Program-made: the position numbers and the translations under genes
The notes under the pieces: model-generated
The model's database searches: none
Told to the model about the DNA's origin: nothing
Seen by the model: only the letters and a program-made list of their open reading frames with translations
Part shown: positions 35,612-44,762 of the stretch, in pieces
How positions within the stretch are numbered: the stretch's first letter is position 1
How the letters are laid out: each line of letters opens with the position of its first letter
Origin: CAZHZT01 sp964537285
GTDB lineage: Bacteria; Bacteroidota; Bacteroidia; Chitinophagales; Saprospiraceae
DNA length: 64,000 nt
Assembly: GCA_964537285.1 (NCBI GenBank)
Contig: CAZHZT010000016.1
Location: 1-64,000 of the forward strand
Reading direction: 5' to 3'

Positions 35612-36403
35612 ATGAAAAAGTTAATCCCTTTTTTAAGCTTCCTGTTTGTCCTTCAAACTATTGTAAGCGCTCAAACCTTCCAGCCTAAACAGTTTGATAC
35701 TGAAGATAAGGGGGTTATATATAAAAAAGAGTTCTCTATTGATCTGAAAATACTTCAGACGAATGGCTTCGCTCTTGGTGTGAATTTTGGTAAACTGGTC
35801 TCTTATCACACTACACGTTTCTGGCATTTTGAGTTCGGAGAACTAAAACACCCCAAAGAGTTTCGCAAAAACGTAGAAATCCAAAGTGGTATTCCTTCGA
35901 GCCCTCGTTCTTATATTTTTGGAAAACAAAACAACCTCTTTGTCTTGCGCGGTGGTTTTGGAATTAAAAGATACCTATCTGAAAAGGCTAAACGAAAAGG
36001 TGTGGCAGTAGGATATAGCTACGAATATGGGCCTACCTTAGGCCTGTTGAAACCATATTACCTTGAACTTTGGCCAAATCAAGATAATTTCGGAGGCTTT
36101 CCTGTTGGTGAACGTTATTCTCCTGAAAACGAAGACCGTTTCCTGGATCCTTTCAATATCAATGGCGCTTCTGGTTTAACAAAGGGGCTGGGGGAAATAA
36201 ATATTCGCCCGGGCGTGCATGGGCAATTTGCCTTCCATTTCGATTGGGGGGCCTTCGATGAAGTTCTTAAAGCCCTCGAAGCAGGTATCATTGTCGACTA
36301 CTTCTTCCAGGATGTTCCGCTTATGGTCGAAGTGGAAAATGTAGAGAATACCCCTCTTTTTATTAATTTTTACGTAAACTTACAATTTGGAAAGCGCTGG
36401 TAG
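35612..36403 (+). CDS. Secreted beta-barrel protein of unknown function
   Basis: 263 residues. Signal peptide 1-20 (VSAQ). The mature part has many alternating strands and ends in NFYVNLQFGKRW, typical of a small outer-membrane barrel. I do not recognise the family beyond this. It is alone on the plus strand between the deacetylase-like gene and lipA; no terminator or operon link is clear. Confidence 0.8.
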   Translation: MKKLIPFLSFLFVLQTIVSAQTFQPKQFDTEDKGVIYKKEFSIDLKILQTNGFALGVNFGKLVSYHTTRFWHFEFGELKHPKEFRKNVEIQSGIPSSPRSYIFGKQNNLFVLRGGFGIKRYLSEKAKRKGVAVGYSYEYGPTLGLLKPYYLELWPNQDNFGGFPVGERYSPENEDRFLDPFNINGASGLTKGLGEINIRPGVHGQFAFHFDWGAFDEVLKALEAGIIVDYFFQDVPLMVEVENVENTPLFINFYVNLQFGKRW

Positions 36404-36549
36404 TTATCTCTTTGATGCAATCAAACAAAGCTACCTGAACTTTACTTCCTTTCATACTGTTGTTGCTATACATAAAAAATAGTAGTGTAAAGCATGATAT
36501 ACTCCAATAGTATACAAGCCGCCACTACCTGATTTAAATCGATTGAAAA

Positions 36550-37419
36550 ATGTTAGAACTTCCTGTAGTAAATAAATCTAAACGTCCAAAACGTCCTGAT
36601 TGGTTGAGAGTAAAGCTCCCTCAGGGAGAGAGCTATAAGAATGTGCGGAAACTCGTCGATGAGTATAAGCTTCATACCATTTGTCAAAGCGGTAATTGCC
36701 CAAACATGGGAGAGTGTTGGGGCGCCGGAACCGCTACTTTCATGATCCTTGGAAATACCTGCACCCGCTCTTGCTCCTTTTGTGCTGTCAAAACAGGTCG
36801 CCCGAATGAGTATGATACTGATGAACCTCGCAGAGTAGCAGAGGCTATCTCTTTAATGCAAGTAAAACACGCGGTGATCACCTCCGTGAATAGGGATGAG
36901 TTGAAAGACCGAGGAGCAGAAATTTGGTTCCAAACGGTAAAAATGGTTAAAGAGCAAAGCCCGGAAACCACCATCGAAACCCTTATCCCTGATGTGAAAG
37001 CAACATGGAGTGCTTTGGAAAGAATGATCAGCGCCGGGCAAGAAGTCGTTTCGCACAATATGGAAACCGTTGAACGCCTTTATCGGAAAGTTCGCCCTCA
37101 GGCAAAATATCACCGAAGCCTTGAACAAATAAAGCGGACCAAAGAATATGGTAAAAGAACGAAATCTGGTATCATGGTCGGCTTAGGTGAAACGAAAGAT
37201 GAAGTCATTAAAACCATGGATGATCTTATCGAAAATGGTTGCGATGTGCTTACCATTGGCCAATACCTGCAGCCTACAAAAATGCACCTTGCAATAGCTG
37301 AGTATGTTCATCCGGACACCTTCGCTTTCTACAAGGAAGAGGGCTTAAAACGCGGGTTTGACTTTGTTGAAAGTGGGCCTTTGGTTCGATCTTCTTATCA
37401 TGCCGAACGTCACCTGTAA
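36550..37419 (+). CDS. lipA: Lipoyl synthase
   Basis: 289 residues, the usual length. A radical-SAM enzyme that inserts two sulfur atoms into the octanoyl group on lipoyl domains. Seen: the auxiliary iron-sulfur cluster cysteines Cys45, Cys50 and Cys56 (CQSGNCPNMGEC), the radical-SAM cluster CTRSCSFC (Cys71, Cys75, Cys78), and the C-terminal RSSYHAERH in which Ser ligates the auxiliary cluster. Monocistronic: lipB is not beside it. An IR (TATACTccaatAGTATA, near 36500) lies upstream. Confidence 0.98.
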   Translation: MLELPVVNKSKRPKRPDWLRVKLPQGESYKNVRKLVDEYKLHTICQSGNCPNMGECWGAGTATFMILGNTCTRSCSFCAVKTGRPNEYDTDEPRRVAEAISLMQVKHAVITSVNRDELKDRGAEIWFQTVKMVKEQSPETTIETLIPDVKATWSALERMISAGQEVVSHNMETVERLYRKVRPQAKYHRSLEQIKRTKEYGKRTKSGIMVGLGETKDEVIKTMDDLIENGCDVLTIGQYLQPTKMHLAIAEYVHPDTFAFYKEEGLKRGFDFVESGPLVRSSYHAERHL

Positions 37420-37481
37420 AATAAATGCATTGCTATTAATAATAACTTTACTTCTTTGTACTTGGATAAGAAATCTCGTTC

Positions 37482-37542
37482 GTGGAGAAGGTCTTCCTTT
37501 GAGGTTTTCTAATGAAAAACTTCAAAGAAAGATCTTCTCCAC
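37482..37542. repeat. Imperfect hairpin cassette (family 4)
   Basis: GTGGAGAAG...CTTTGAGGTTTT pairs with GAAAAC...CAAAGAAAGATCTTCTCCAC with some mismatches. It fills the lipA to OmpA-protein gap and includes the frame start at 37358, which therefore is not the real start. Confidence 0.7.
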
Positions 37543-37552
37543 AATAAAGAAC

Positions 37553-38695
37553 ATGCTTTCCCGGGGCAAAAAAATAAGATTATTATTAAGAGCAATCTTC
37601 CCATCTTTTACCCATATACTTCTTCCTCTTAGCCTTTTTGCCCAGGAAAGCTCCGGGAATATAGAAAACCTGGTTCCCAATGGAGATTTTGAGCTTTTCT
37701 CCCAACGTCCTATCGGCTGGTACTACAATGGTAAAGATTTCTCTGATGTGATGAAGTACTGGGATTCTCCCACAGCTGCTTCGCCAGATGCTTATGGACC
37801 CGAAGTAAGTGTACCTGCTCATTGGGCCGATAAGGGATTCGGATCACAAACTCCCCAAAGCGGTCAGCGAATGGTTGGGATTACCTGCTATGGCTGCGTA
37901 AACGGCAAACCCCATTGCAGGGAATACCTTCAGGTACAACTTCTTGAACCATTGGTTATTGGGCAACAATATTATTTAGAGTTTTGGATAAGTAGACTCC
38001 CACAATCATTAAGTGTAAATAATATCGGAGCGGCTTTCTCTGAGATTCCATTACACAAACTTACCGATGAAGTATTGAGCCTGGAACCAACTATAAAAGC
38101 TTCGAAAATAGTTTCAGCTCCGGCCAAAAAATGGGTGAAACTCTCCAGTTCTTTTCTGGCTAAAGAACCAGCCGACTATTTGCTGATAGGCAATTTTTTT
38201 GAAGACAAAAAGACTAAATCAAAAGCCATGGCCTCCGAAGTTTTTGGGTATGCCTATTACTACATTGATAATGTTCTATTGAAAAAATTAGCTCCCATCC
38301 TGCCTGTTCCGGAAAACGGAGATGATATTAGCAAAGCGGTTATTGAAGAGGGAAAAATTATTCCTTTAAAAAACATCTTCTTTGAATTCGACAAGGATGA
38401 ACTCCTTCCAAGGTCATATCTTGAATTGCGAAAACTGCTCAGGTTGCTTAAAAAGCATCCTTCAATGGTGATTGAAATCAGAGGCCATACCGATAACTGG
38501 GGAGATGATGCCTATAACAAGGATCTGTCGAACCGGAGAGCTAAAAAAGTGGTGGAGTACCTGAACCTCAGGGGCATTGATGAAGAGAGAACACGATATA
38601 AAGGGTTTGGAGCCGAAATGCCAATCGCAACGAATAAAACAGACCGTGGACGTCAGCTCAACAGAAGAGTGGAATTTCTAATTCTTAAAAAATAG
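37553..38695 (+). CDS. OmpA-family protein with N-terminal carbohydrate-binding-like domain
   Basis: 380 residues from the ATG at 37553; an earlier frame start runs through a hairpin and is rejected. Signal peptide about 1-31, then a beta-sandwich region about 35-235 (NLVPNGDFELFSQRPIGW) like CBM or jelly-roll modules, then an OmpA C-terminal domain about 265-380 (IFFEFDKDELLPRSYLELRK, IEIRGHTDNWGDDAYNKDLS, RTRYKGFGA). The OmpA part binds peptidoglycan; Asp and Arg residues of the site are present (RGHTDN, LSNRRAKKV). Probably an envelope anchoring protein. Cysteines in GITCYGCVNGKPHCREY may form disulphides. Confidence 0.92.
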   Translation: MLSRGKKIRLLLRAIFPSFTHILLPLSLFAQESSGNIENLVPNGDFELFSQRPIGWYYNGKDFSDVMKYWDSPTAASPDAYGPEVSVPAHWADKGFGSQTPQSGQRMVGITCYGCVNGKPHCREYLQVQLLEPLVIGQQYYLEFWISRLPQSLSVNNIGAAFSEIPLHKLTDEVLSLEPTIKASKIVSAPAKKWVKLSSSFLAKEPADYLLIGNFFEDKKTKSKAMASEVFGYAYYYIDNVLLKKLAPILPVPENGDDISKAVIEEGKIIPLKNIFFEFDKDELLPRSYLELRKLLRLLKKHPSMVIEIRGHTDNWGDDAYNKDLSNRRAKKVVEYLNLRGIDEERTRYKGFGAEMPIATNKTDRGRQLNRRVEFLILKK

Positions 38696-38779
38696 ACTTT
38701 TTCTTCAATTGCTTAATACTCTGTTTACAAACAAATAGGAGATGGGTTTTACCCTCTTCAGTCCAATGCGCCAAATTAC

Positions 38780-41305
38780 TTAGAAGTAAAAATTCAGCCC
38801 TCCTCTCAATCCAAAACGAGATGCTTCGGGATTGTCCAGGTAGTTTACTCTCCATAGGGCTTCCACTCGAAAGACCTTTAGTATATTCTCAATACCTGCT
38901 CCAAATTCCATGTAAGGCCTGTCTGTTGGAGAACGAAAGCCTGTGTAATAATCCGCATCTCCGTCCGGTGAAAATGCATTGAATTGATTGACTCTGCGGT
39001 TTTCTTCGCTCAAACTGCCAATTACCCCTTTGAAGGATACTACTTCCCGCCATTTTAGTTTTCTTAATAAGGGAACTTTGTTAAAAAAGAAACCTTCAAA
39101 GTGATGTTCTATCATTATGCTTGCATATAGATCCGAGATGAATTCAAAGCGATTCATGGAGTTGAAGGCATTCTTACTGTAAAAATAAGTCTCATTCCCG
39201 GGGTGAATATTTAACAACAGGAAAGGGATTGTTCCGAAAACTTTACCTGCATTGAACCGGTAGGATATCCAGCCTATCGGGTTTATATAAAAGTAGTGCT
39301 GTATAGCTAGGTTTAGTCTTTGATATTTATATTGCCCTCCAAAAAGGTCTTTCACGCCGAGTGCCAATTGCAGTTCAAGAATGGGGTACTTTGATCCGAG
39401 GCTAATGCGATCGAAGTTGCCCTCCAAAAATTGTTCGTCGTGGGCATACCTGAGGCTTACAATGAACTCAGAAGAACTTACCGTCGTGTCCATTTGGCCC
39501 GGCATTTCAGGATCGGGCATAAATGCGAAGTTAAAGCCGGCACCTTCTGCATTCAAGTTTCCAAACGGATCAATTTTGTGGGTTAAAAGGGTGAAACGGC
39601 TGGAAAAATGCCTGTTCCAACTTCTATCATAAAACACCTTTAGTTCATTTATTTTAAACATTTTTTGAGGCACATCCCGGCGGTAAACCCCTGAAAAAAG
39701 GTTTCCTTCACCAATAGCTTCACTGTTCTCGGTGCTAAACTCTACATCATTGCGGTATTTAATACCCAAAAGACGCCTTGGGTTTTTGCGCATTAACCAT
39801 ATAAAGCTCAAACCATATTTGAACTTTTCATCCCTGGTTCCGTAAGCTCCGTAAGCTCCTAACTGGAACTCCTTGCTGAAAGAATTACTCGTAATGGCCC
39901 CCAACCGAAACCGGTGGCCTTCAACAGGGTTATTGTTGTAAAGAGAAAAATAAGGGCCGATTTCAATGGCTCCAAGATTTTTATAGCCCGTAAAAAGGGT
40001 GTATAATATATCGGCGTAGGTTTGATATAAAGGTACTTTTTGGATACTATCAATCATGGTGTAAATGCCTGCCTCGTTATTCGATAGTTTTTCATGCCGG
40101 GCATCCTCCCAATACAAGTCTTCTTTTTCAAGTTCATCCAATGAGTAATATACTATGTCGGGCTTTTCCTGATAACGCGCATTGATCTCTTCCTGATTGA
40201 CCAGAAAATCTTTGTAAGAGGTCGTATGCCTCCCAATTATAGCGGGCGCTTTGTCACTGGCTTCAAAGTCAACGACCAGCTTCTTTTTACTTAACAGGAA
40301 AAAACCTTGGTCATTTGGAGCATGTTCTTCAAAAATTATAATACGATCAACAAAGTTGATGTTGACATCTTCGCTCATACGCATATTCAGGTGTTGTACG
40401 GCAAATACCGAATCCGCTACCCAAAAATCACCAAAAAAGGTGGCTTCTTGTTTCCTTTTAGGTTTAAATTTTAGCTTATAACTCCAATAGTCATTGACCA
40501 TCGCACTATCAATAATGTAATACTCATAATATCCTAATCCCGACTTGGCAAACGGACTAACAAAGGGTTTCTCCAAAAAATAGATCCAATCATCGTACAT
40601 ACTATATGGCGTATAGATCCTGTCTATAAATTCAATGACCGTTCTGTTATCAATTCCGGAAACTTTCTGTGCCTTTGGGATGACTTTTTCCTTATTACTT
40701 ATTTCTTTGGCGTAATAGACATCCGAAATCATTTCCTTAATGTACACAGGAAGAAAGGGTTCTTCGTCGGAAAGGCTGTCTACATTATCAAATGCAAACT
40801 TAAAAGGCTTTAGAAATTTATTGTCAAGAAGATTTTCGTTGAGGTTTTCGAGATCAAGCTCAACCTTTTCATATAGTTCATATTGATAAGTGGAAAGCTT
40901 GCTGATGCGGTGCTTGTCTTTATTCTCAATTATGCCTTTGACAATTCGGTTTGCGGGGTTCTCACCGGCATAAACCACAATTTCATCCAGTTTTTGCTTC
41001 TCTGAACTCAATAAAAAATTGATAAGCTGGATGCTGTCTTTCCGCACTGCTTTTGATAAGTCTGTATAGCCCAAAGCCGAAGCAACGATAGAGTCTGGAT
41101 AAAAATCTATAGTGATCTCATAAAAGCCATCTAAGTCAGTAGAAGCACCAGAGGTCGTGCCGGGAAAGAAAATATTACAAAACGGAACACCTTCCTTGGT
41201 GTCCCCATCAGTTACTTTACCAGATATGGTAATCGTTTGAGAGAATAAAACTATTGGGAGTGAAAAAACAAATAGTGTAACCAGAAACCGCATAAGGTAA
41301 ATCAT
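38780..41305 (-). CDS. DUF5686 protein with carboxypeptidase-regulatory-like domain
   Basis: 841 residues (ATG at 41305; a second ATG at 41293 is equally possible). Signal peptide about 1-23, carboxypeptidase-regulatory-like domain about 24-110 (ISGKVTDGDTKEGVPFCNIF), then a long domain to the end that matches my memory of DUF5686, large proteins of Bacteroidota thought to be outer-membrane barrels. It ends in GGLNFYF. The function is unknown. Upstream on the other side is a family 1 foldback; no partner gene is close. Confidence 0.88.
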   Translation of the reverse strand: MIYLMRFLVTLFVFSLPIVLFSQTITISGKVTDGDTKEGVPFCNIFFPGTTSGASTDLDGFYEITIDFYPDSIVASALGYTDLSKAVRKDSIQLINFLLSSEKQKLDEIVVYAGENPANRIVKGIIENKDKHRISKLSTYQYELYEKVELDLENLNENLLDNKFLKPFKFAFDNVDSLSDEEPFLPVYIKEMISDVYYAKEISNKEKVIPKAQKVSGIDNRTVIEFIDRIYTPYSMYDDWIYFLEKPFVSPFAKSGLGYYEYYIIDSAMVNDYWSYKLKFKPKRKQEATFFGDFWVADSVFAVQHLNMRMSEDVNINFVDRIIIFEEHAPNDQGFFLLSKKKLVVDFEASDKAPAIIGRHTTSYKDFLVNQEEINARYQEKPDIVYYSLDELEKEDLYWEDARHEKLSNNEAGIYTMIDSIQKVPLYQTYADILYTLFTGYKNLGAIEIGPYFSLYNNNPVEGHRFRLGAITSNSFSKEFQLGAYGAYGTRDEKFKYGLSFIWLMRKNPRRLLGIKYRNDVEFSTENSEAIGEGNLFSGVYRRDVPQKMFKINELKVFYDRSWNRHFSSRFTLLTHKIDPFGNLNAEGAGFNFAFMPDPEMPGQMDTTVSSSEFIVSLRYAHDEQFLEGNFDRISLGSKYPILELQLALGVKDLFGGQYKYQRLNLAIQHYFYINPIGWISYRFNAGKVFGTIPFLLLNIHPGNETYFYSKNAFNSMNRFEFISDLYASIMIEHHFEGFFFNKVPLLRKLKWREVVSFKGVIGSLSEENRRVNQFNAFSPDGDADYYTGFRSPTDRPYMEFGAGIENILKVFRVEALWRVNYLDNPEASRFGLRGGLNFYF

Positions 41306-41360
41306 TTGATCGTTTTAGCTTTTTGAGGCTTTGATAATAGGTTAAAATATAAATATTATC

Positions 41361-41469
41361 GTTCTTTGACAAATTGTATGGAACTTCAAAATGATAACCC
41401 TTGATTGCCCTTGTGGCTAAAAGGGTTATCATTTTGAAGTTCCATTTTCCACAATTTATGTCAAAGAAC
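41361..41469. repeat. Foldback family 1, full copy
   Basis: 109 bp with GTTCTTTGACA on the left and TGTCAAAGAAC on the right. It lies upstream of the DUF5686 gene, between two divergent genes. Confidence 0.92.
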
Positions 41470-41550
41470 TAAGATTATTAAATTAATTAAATAGACGCTT
41501 GAAATTTCTATCAGTAACTACTTTTTTTAGATATAATTGTGAATGGGCCG

Positions 41551-41624
41551 GCAATTCTCGGGTTTAAAATCAAATTTGAAATTTCACGCCGCAGGCGTGT
41601 TCATTTTTTAAACGAGAAGCCTGG
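41551..41624. repeat. Foldback family 3, short copy without centre
   Basis: GCAATTCTCGGG at the left and CGAGAAGCCTGG at the right match the ends of copies A and B. A mini-hairpin CACGCC-GCA-GGCGTG is kept, but the large central palindrome is absent, giving 74 bp. A short hairpin (GTGAATGT...ACATTCAC) follows, then a piece of family 1 ending at 41669. Confidence 0.7.
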
Positions 41625-41683
41625 TGAATGTGCTGCTTTTAAGTACATTCACAATTTATGTCAAAGAACTAAATATATACAAA

Positions 41684-42271
41684 ATGTTAAAGTATTGTTG
41701 GCAAAAAGTACACTTGCCAGAGGCAGGATGCGATGAAGCCGGTAGAGGGTGTTTAGCAGGCCCTGTTTTTGCAGCAGCAGTTATACTCCCTTCGGCGTTC
41801 GATTTCAAGGGCTTAAATGATTCTAAAAAACTTACTGAAAATCAGCGAAATATACTCAAGGCGCAAATTGAAAACGAAGCATTAGCCTGGGCTGTTGCTA
41901 AGATAGATCCTTCGGAAATTGACCGGATCAATATTCTTGAGGCTTCTGTTCAGGCGATGCATAAAGCACTGGAAAAACTTCCGCTTCCGCCCAAATTCAT
42001 CTTGGTTGACGGCAATCGATTCAAACCATATAAAGATATTCCTCATGAATGTATCGTAAAAGGAGATGGTAAAGTGGCCTCCATCGCAGCGGCATCTATC
42101 CTTGCAAAAACCCATCGTGACGGATATATGCAATCCCTTTCTTTTTCTTATCCGGAATATCAATGGGCTCAGAATAAGGGCTATCCAACTAAAGCCCACC
42201 GGGAAGCCATTCGGAAGAATGGTTTGACCAAACATCACAGGCAAACCTTCAAAGTAAAACTTAATGATTAA
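41684..42271 (+). CDS. rnhB: Ribonuclease HII
   Basis: 195 residues from the ATG at 41684 (MLKYCWQKVHLPEAG); the frame start at 41624 lies in a repeat and is rejected. It removes the RNA strand of RNA-DNA hybrids and initiates repair of single ribonucleotides. Seen: the metal-binding GCDEAGRGCLAGP with Asp17 and Glu18, VDGNRF with Asp near 109, and AKTHRDGYM with the fourth Asp; the conserved GYPTKAHREAI and KHHRQTF near the end. Single gene, with foldbacks upstream. Confidence 0.97.
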   Translation: MLKYCWQKVHLPEAGCDEAGRGCLAGPVFAAAVILPSAFDFKGLNDSKKLTENQRNILKAQIENEALAWAVAKIDPSEIDRINILEASVQAMHKALEKLPLPPKFILVDGNRFKPYKDIPHECIVKGDGKVASIAAASILAKTHRDGYMQSLSFSYPEYQWAQNKGYPTKAHREAIRKNGLTKHHRQTFKVKLND

Positions 42272-42355
42272 AATCATTTTCCTTGATTCATTTAAAATTG
42301 TATATTGATGCCGTAACGAAAATATTAAATTATCCTAAATTAAATTAATACAACT

Positions 42356-42775
42356 ATGGATGTTTCAGCACCTGTTTCCACCATTATGACCAAAAAACTT
42401 ATTACAGTTAATGCTGAAGATAATCTTGAGAAGGTAAAGGAAATTTTTGATAACAACAGGATTCATCATATCCCTGTAGTGCGCTCACGCGAAATTGAAG
42501 GAATTGTCTCAAAAACCGATTATCTATATTTTATCAGAGGATATTCTAATAATCCTGAAGACCAGTACATCAATGCAGCTCGCTTAAAAGGGTACAAAGT
42601 CAGAGACATCATGACCAGCGGGCTGGCAAAAGTGGAATCCTCCGATAAAATTTCTGTAGCCCTTGAAGTTTTTAAACTTAACTTGTTCCACGCTATCCCA
42701 GTTGTAGATAATAAAGAACTGGTAGGCATTGTAACTACCCATGACATTATCAAAAAACTAGCGGAAGAAGGTTAG
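42356..42775 (+). CDS. CBS-domain pair protein
   Basis: 139 residues, a free-standing pair of CBS domains (about 8-60 VSTIMTKKLITVNAEDNLEK; 80-135 VRDIMTSGLAKVESSDKISV), with MVPxxxxIVTxxD type ends (GIVSKTDYLYF, GIVTTHDIIKKL). Such proteins bind adenosyl nucleotides and sense energy or stress; here no enzyme is fused to them. The gene lies 70 bases before a universal stress protein gene on the same strand, a common pairing. Confidence 0.93.
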   Translation: MDVSAPVSTIMTKKLITVNAEDNLEKVKEIFDNNRIHHIPVVRSREIEGIVSKTDYLYFIRGYSNNPEDQYINAARLKGYKVRDIMTSGLAKVESSDKISVALEVFKLNLFHAIPVVDNKELVGIVTTHDIIKKLAEEG

Positions 42776-42845
42776 TCTGTCGTTCTCGATTGGATTTCTT
42801 TGGAAACCGCTAAATGATTACTTTAAATTCTATCACTTAATTTTT

Positions 42846-43655
42846 ATGAAAAAAGTACTGATCCCTGTAGATTTTTCAGAAAGTGCCATCAATGCAGTAA
42901 AATATGCATTAAATCTACTAAAACAACAGGACGGCGAATTCGAAATTACCCTGTTGAATACCTATAAAGTGTACAGCAGCACGGGTATGTTTATATCCGT
43001 TGAAAAATACATGCAAGAAGATGCTGAAAGAGAAATGGCAGGCCTTCTGGATTTCCTCAAAGAGTATGTTCCTCCTCATATAAAATTAGGCGGACGATGT
43101 ATTCGCGGAGATGTAGTGCAAACCATCTACCGAATGGCAGAACAACTAGAGTACGATCTTATTCTAATGGGAACTAAAGGGGCAAGCGGAGCACTCGAAG
43201 TATTTCAGGGCAGCGTAGCAGGAAGTGTTATGAAAAATGCTGTTACTCCGGTACTTGTCGTGCCTGATACTATTGCTTTCGAGCCTATCAAAAAAATCGT
43301 GTTCTCTTTTGATGGCAGAAAGATTTCCCAAGAAAAAGTAGTGGCTCCTATATTGGATATTGCAAGGGAAGGGGATGCTCAGGTTGTTCTTCTTCATATT
43401 GCAGATAGTGACGAAGAAGAAGTAAGGGTAGATGCCGAAAAAGACCTTTTCCTCAAAGATATTCGAGTGTCAAAAGTTAGTTTTCCTGCAGAGGATATCA
43501 ATGCAAGCATTAATGCTTGCGTACATACCGAAAAAGCTCAGCTTTTGGTCATGATTCGCAGAAAAAGAGGCTTCCTCGAAAACTTGTTCCACTCTAGTGC
43601 AACAGTTAAAGAAGTTTTTGATAGCCCCGTACCCCTCTTGATCTTGCATGATTAG
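42846..43655 (+). CDS. Universal stress protein, two tandem domains
   Basis: 269 residues with two UspA-like domains. Domain 1 (1-140) ends with the nucleotide-binding GTKGASGALEVFQGSVAGSV and VTPVLVVPD. Domain 2 (about 150-269) lacks that glycine pattern, its last part reading RRKRGFLENLFHSSATVKEV, so only domain 1 probably binds ATP. It is likely to act in stress or hypoxic adaptation with the CBS protein upstream. Confidence 0.93.
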   Translation: MKKVLIPVDFSESAINAVKYALNLLKQQDGEFEITLLNTYKVYSSTGMFISVEKYMQEDAEREMAGLLDFLKEYVPPHIKLGGRCIRGDVVQTIYRMAEQLEYDLILMGTKGASGALEVFQGSVAGSVMKNAVTPVLVVPDTIAFEPIKKIVFSFDGRKISQEKVVAPILDIAREGDAQVVLLHIADSDEEEVRVDAEKDLFLKDIRVSKVSFPAEDINASINACVHTEKAQLLVMIRRKRGFLENLFHSSATVKEVFDSPVPLLILHD

Positions 43656-44049
43656 TGAAATGGCAACTTGGGTTAATTTGGTTTGTTCCGCAACTGCTGC
43701 AAAACAAGCCTATTGAGTTACTTAAACATGAGTCATCCCGAATTTTCGAGATGACTCATGTTCCGTGTAAAATACTTATTAATCAAAGCTTTATCTACTT
43801 TTTTCTTGATAAAAAAGTAGCAAAAATCAAGGCTGTATTCAATTCTTAACGCTTTTTGAAAGGCTGGCAGCCTAAAATGAATAAACTCGCCGGGGCTCAG
43901 ATGTTATTATTCTTTTAACGGCTGCCAGCCTTCCAAAAAGCTAAATTGAATAAGGCCGGTTCTAATACATTGATTTACAGCATCTATTACTAATTGTTAT
44001 GACAACATGAAAGTTTCTTAAAATTCGGGATGACTCATCTTTAAGTAAC
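43656..44049. other. Gene-free interval filled by a 335 bp element
   Basis: 394 bases between convergent genes. Apart from a half-site AAAACAAGCCTATTGAG near 43700, the whole gap is the family 5 element described at 43716-44050. Confidence 0.75.
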
Positions 44050-44050
44050 T
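43716..44050. mobile_element. 335 bp MITE-like element with 31 bp terminal inverted repeats (family 5)
   Basis: Left end AGTTACTTAAACATGAGTCA and right end (complemented) AGTTACTTAAAGATGAGTCA continue through CCCGAATTTT and differ at one of 31 bases. The left end also forms the hairpin 43726-43761. Inside are the hairpin CTACTTTTTT...AAAAAAGTAG (43795-43820) and an imperfect palindrome 43851-43941. There is no coding frame, so any movement would depend on a transposase elsewhere. The right end touches the stop codon of the lipoprotein gene. Confidence 0.7.
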
Positions 44051-44745
44051 TAAAAAACAACTACAACGCTGTTCGTGTAATATTCTACGGTAGAATTGCC
44101 TTCAAAGTTTTCATTCTTCACATCCATGTATTTTTTTCTCACCAAATATAATTCTCCTTTTCCGGCAGAAGCCTTTTTAAATTTTTGGAAAGGAATCTCA
44201 AGTTTGTTCTCCGCTGACGGCCCCTTAACACTAAATGTGATCGCTTTTTTCTGACTGTCGCTGATGATGAAAACTATTTCTTCATTTTCATTTAAAGACG
44301 AACCTGCCCACTCCAAGGTTAATGGGGTATTTTCTCCGGGAGTGTAAGAGATCTCAAAGTTATCAATTGGATCAATCCGGTCGGAAAACGATAAATCTAG
44401 TGCAGGATCAAGGTCAAAGCGAAAATCGAAGGCTTCCGGTAATTCTCCCGTTCGTTTCGAAGTATACTTTAGTATATTCACCTTTGAAAGGTCTTTTTCG
44501 GACATGGCCCCTCCATTAAAAAATATGCCATTCTTAAGAAAGGTACTTTTCGAGCTTGCAGCGGTTGGCCCTTTCCAAAAAGAAGCTTCCGCTTCTGTTT
44601 TCTGATCGGGATTTAAGTATCTCACATAAAATTGAGCAAACCATCTATCTGGGATTTCCTTATCCTCTTGTTTGGGAGATGGTTTACAACTGAATTGCAG
44701 CAAAATAAAAAATGCTAGTGTTAGTAGAATGTAAAATTGCCTCAT
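44050..44745 (-). CDS. Hypothetical lipoprotein
   Basis: 231 residues. A lipoprotein signal peptide ending in FSC (lipid Cys20) followed by PSPKQEDKEIPDRWFAQFYV and a beta-rich body (IFFNGGAMSEKDLSKVNILK, NTPLTLEWAGSSLNENEEIV). I recognise no domain. It is divergent from the dehydrogenase gene, with a family 1 foldback in the gap. The stop codon overlaps the end of the family 5 element. Confidence 0.75.
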   Translation of the reverse strand: MRQFYILLTLAFFILLQFSCKPSPKQEDKEIPDRWFAQFYVRYLNPDQKTEAEASFWKGPTAASSKSTFLKNGIFFNGGAMSEKDLSKVNILKYTSKRTGELPEAFDFRFDLDPALDLSFSDRIDPIDNFEISYTPGENTPLTLEWAGSSLNENEEIVFIISDSQKKAITFSVKGPSAENKLEIPFQKFKKASAGKGELYLVRKKYMDVKNENFEGNSTVEYYTNSVVVVF

Positions 44746-44762
44746 CTTGAAAAAAATTAAAC

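Noticed and set aside
37358..37552. Longer N-terminus for the OmpA-family protein
   Set aside because: It overlaps the end of lipA and runs through a hairpin; the ATG at 37553 begins a normal signal peptide.
41539..41736. 65-codon frame before rnhB
   Set aside because: It lies across the short family 3 repeat and the start of rnhB in another frame.
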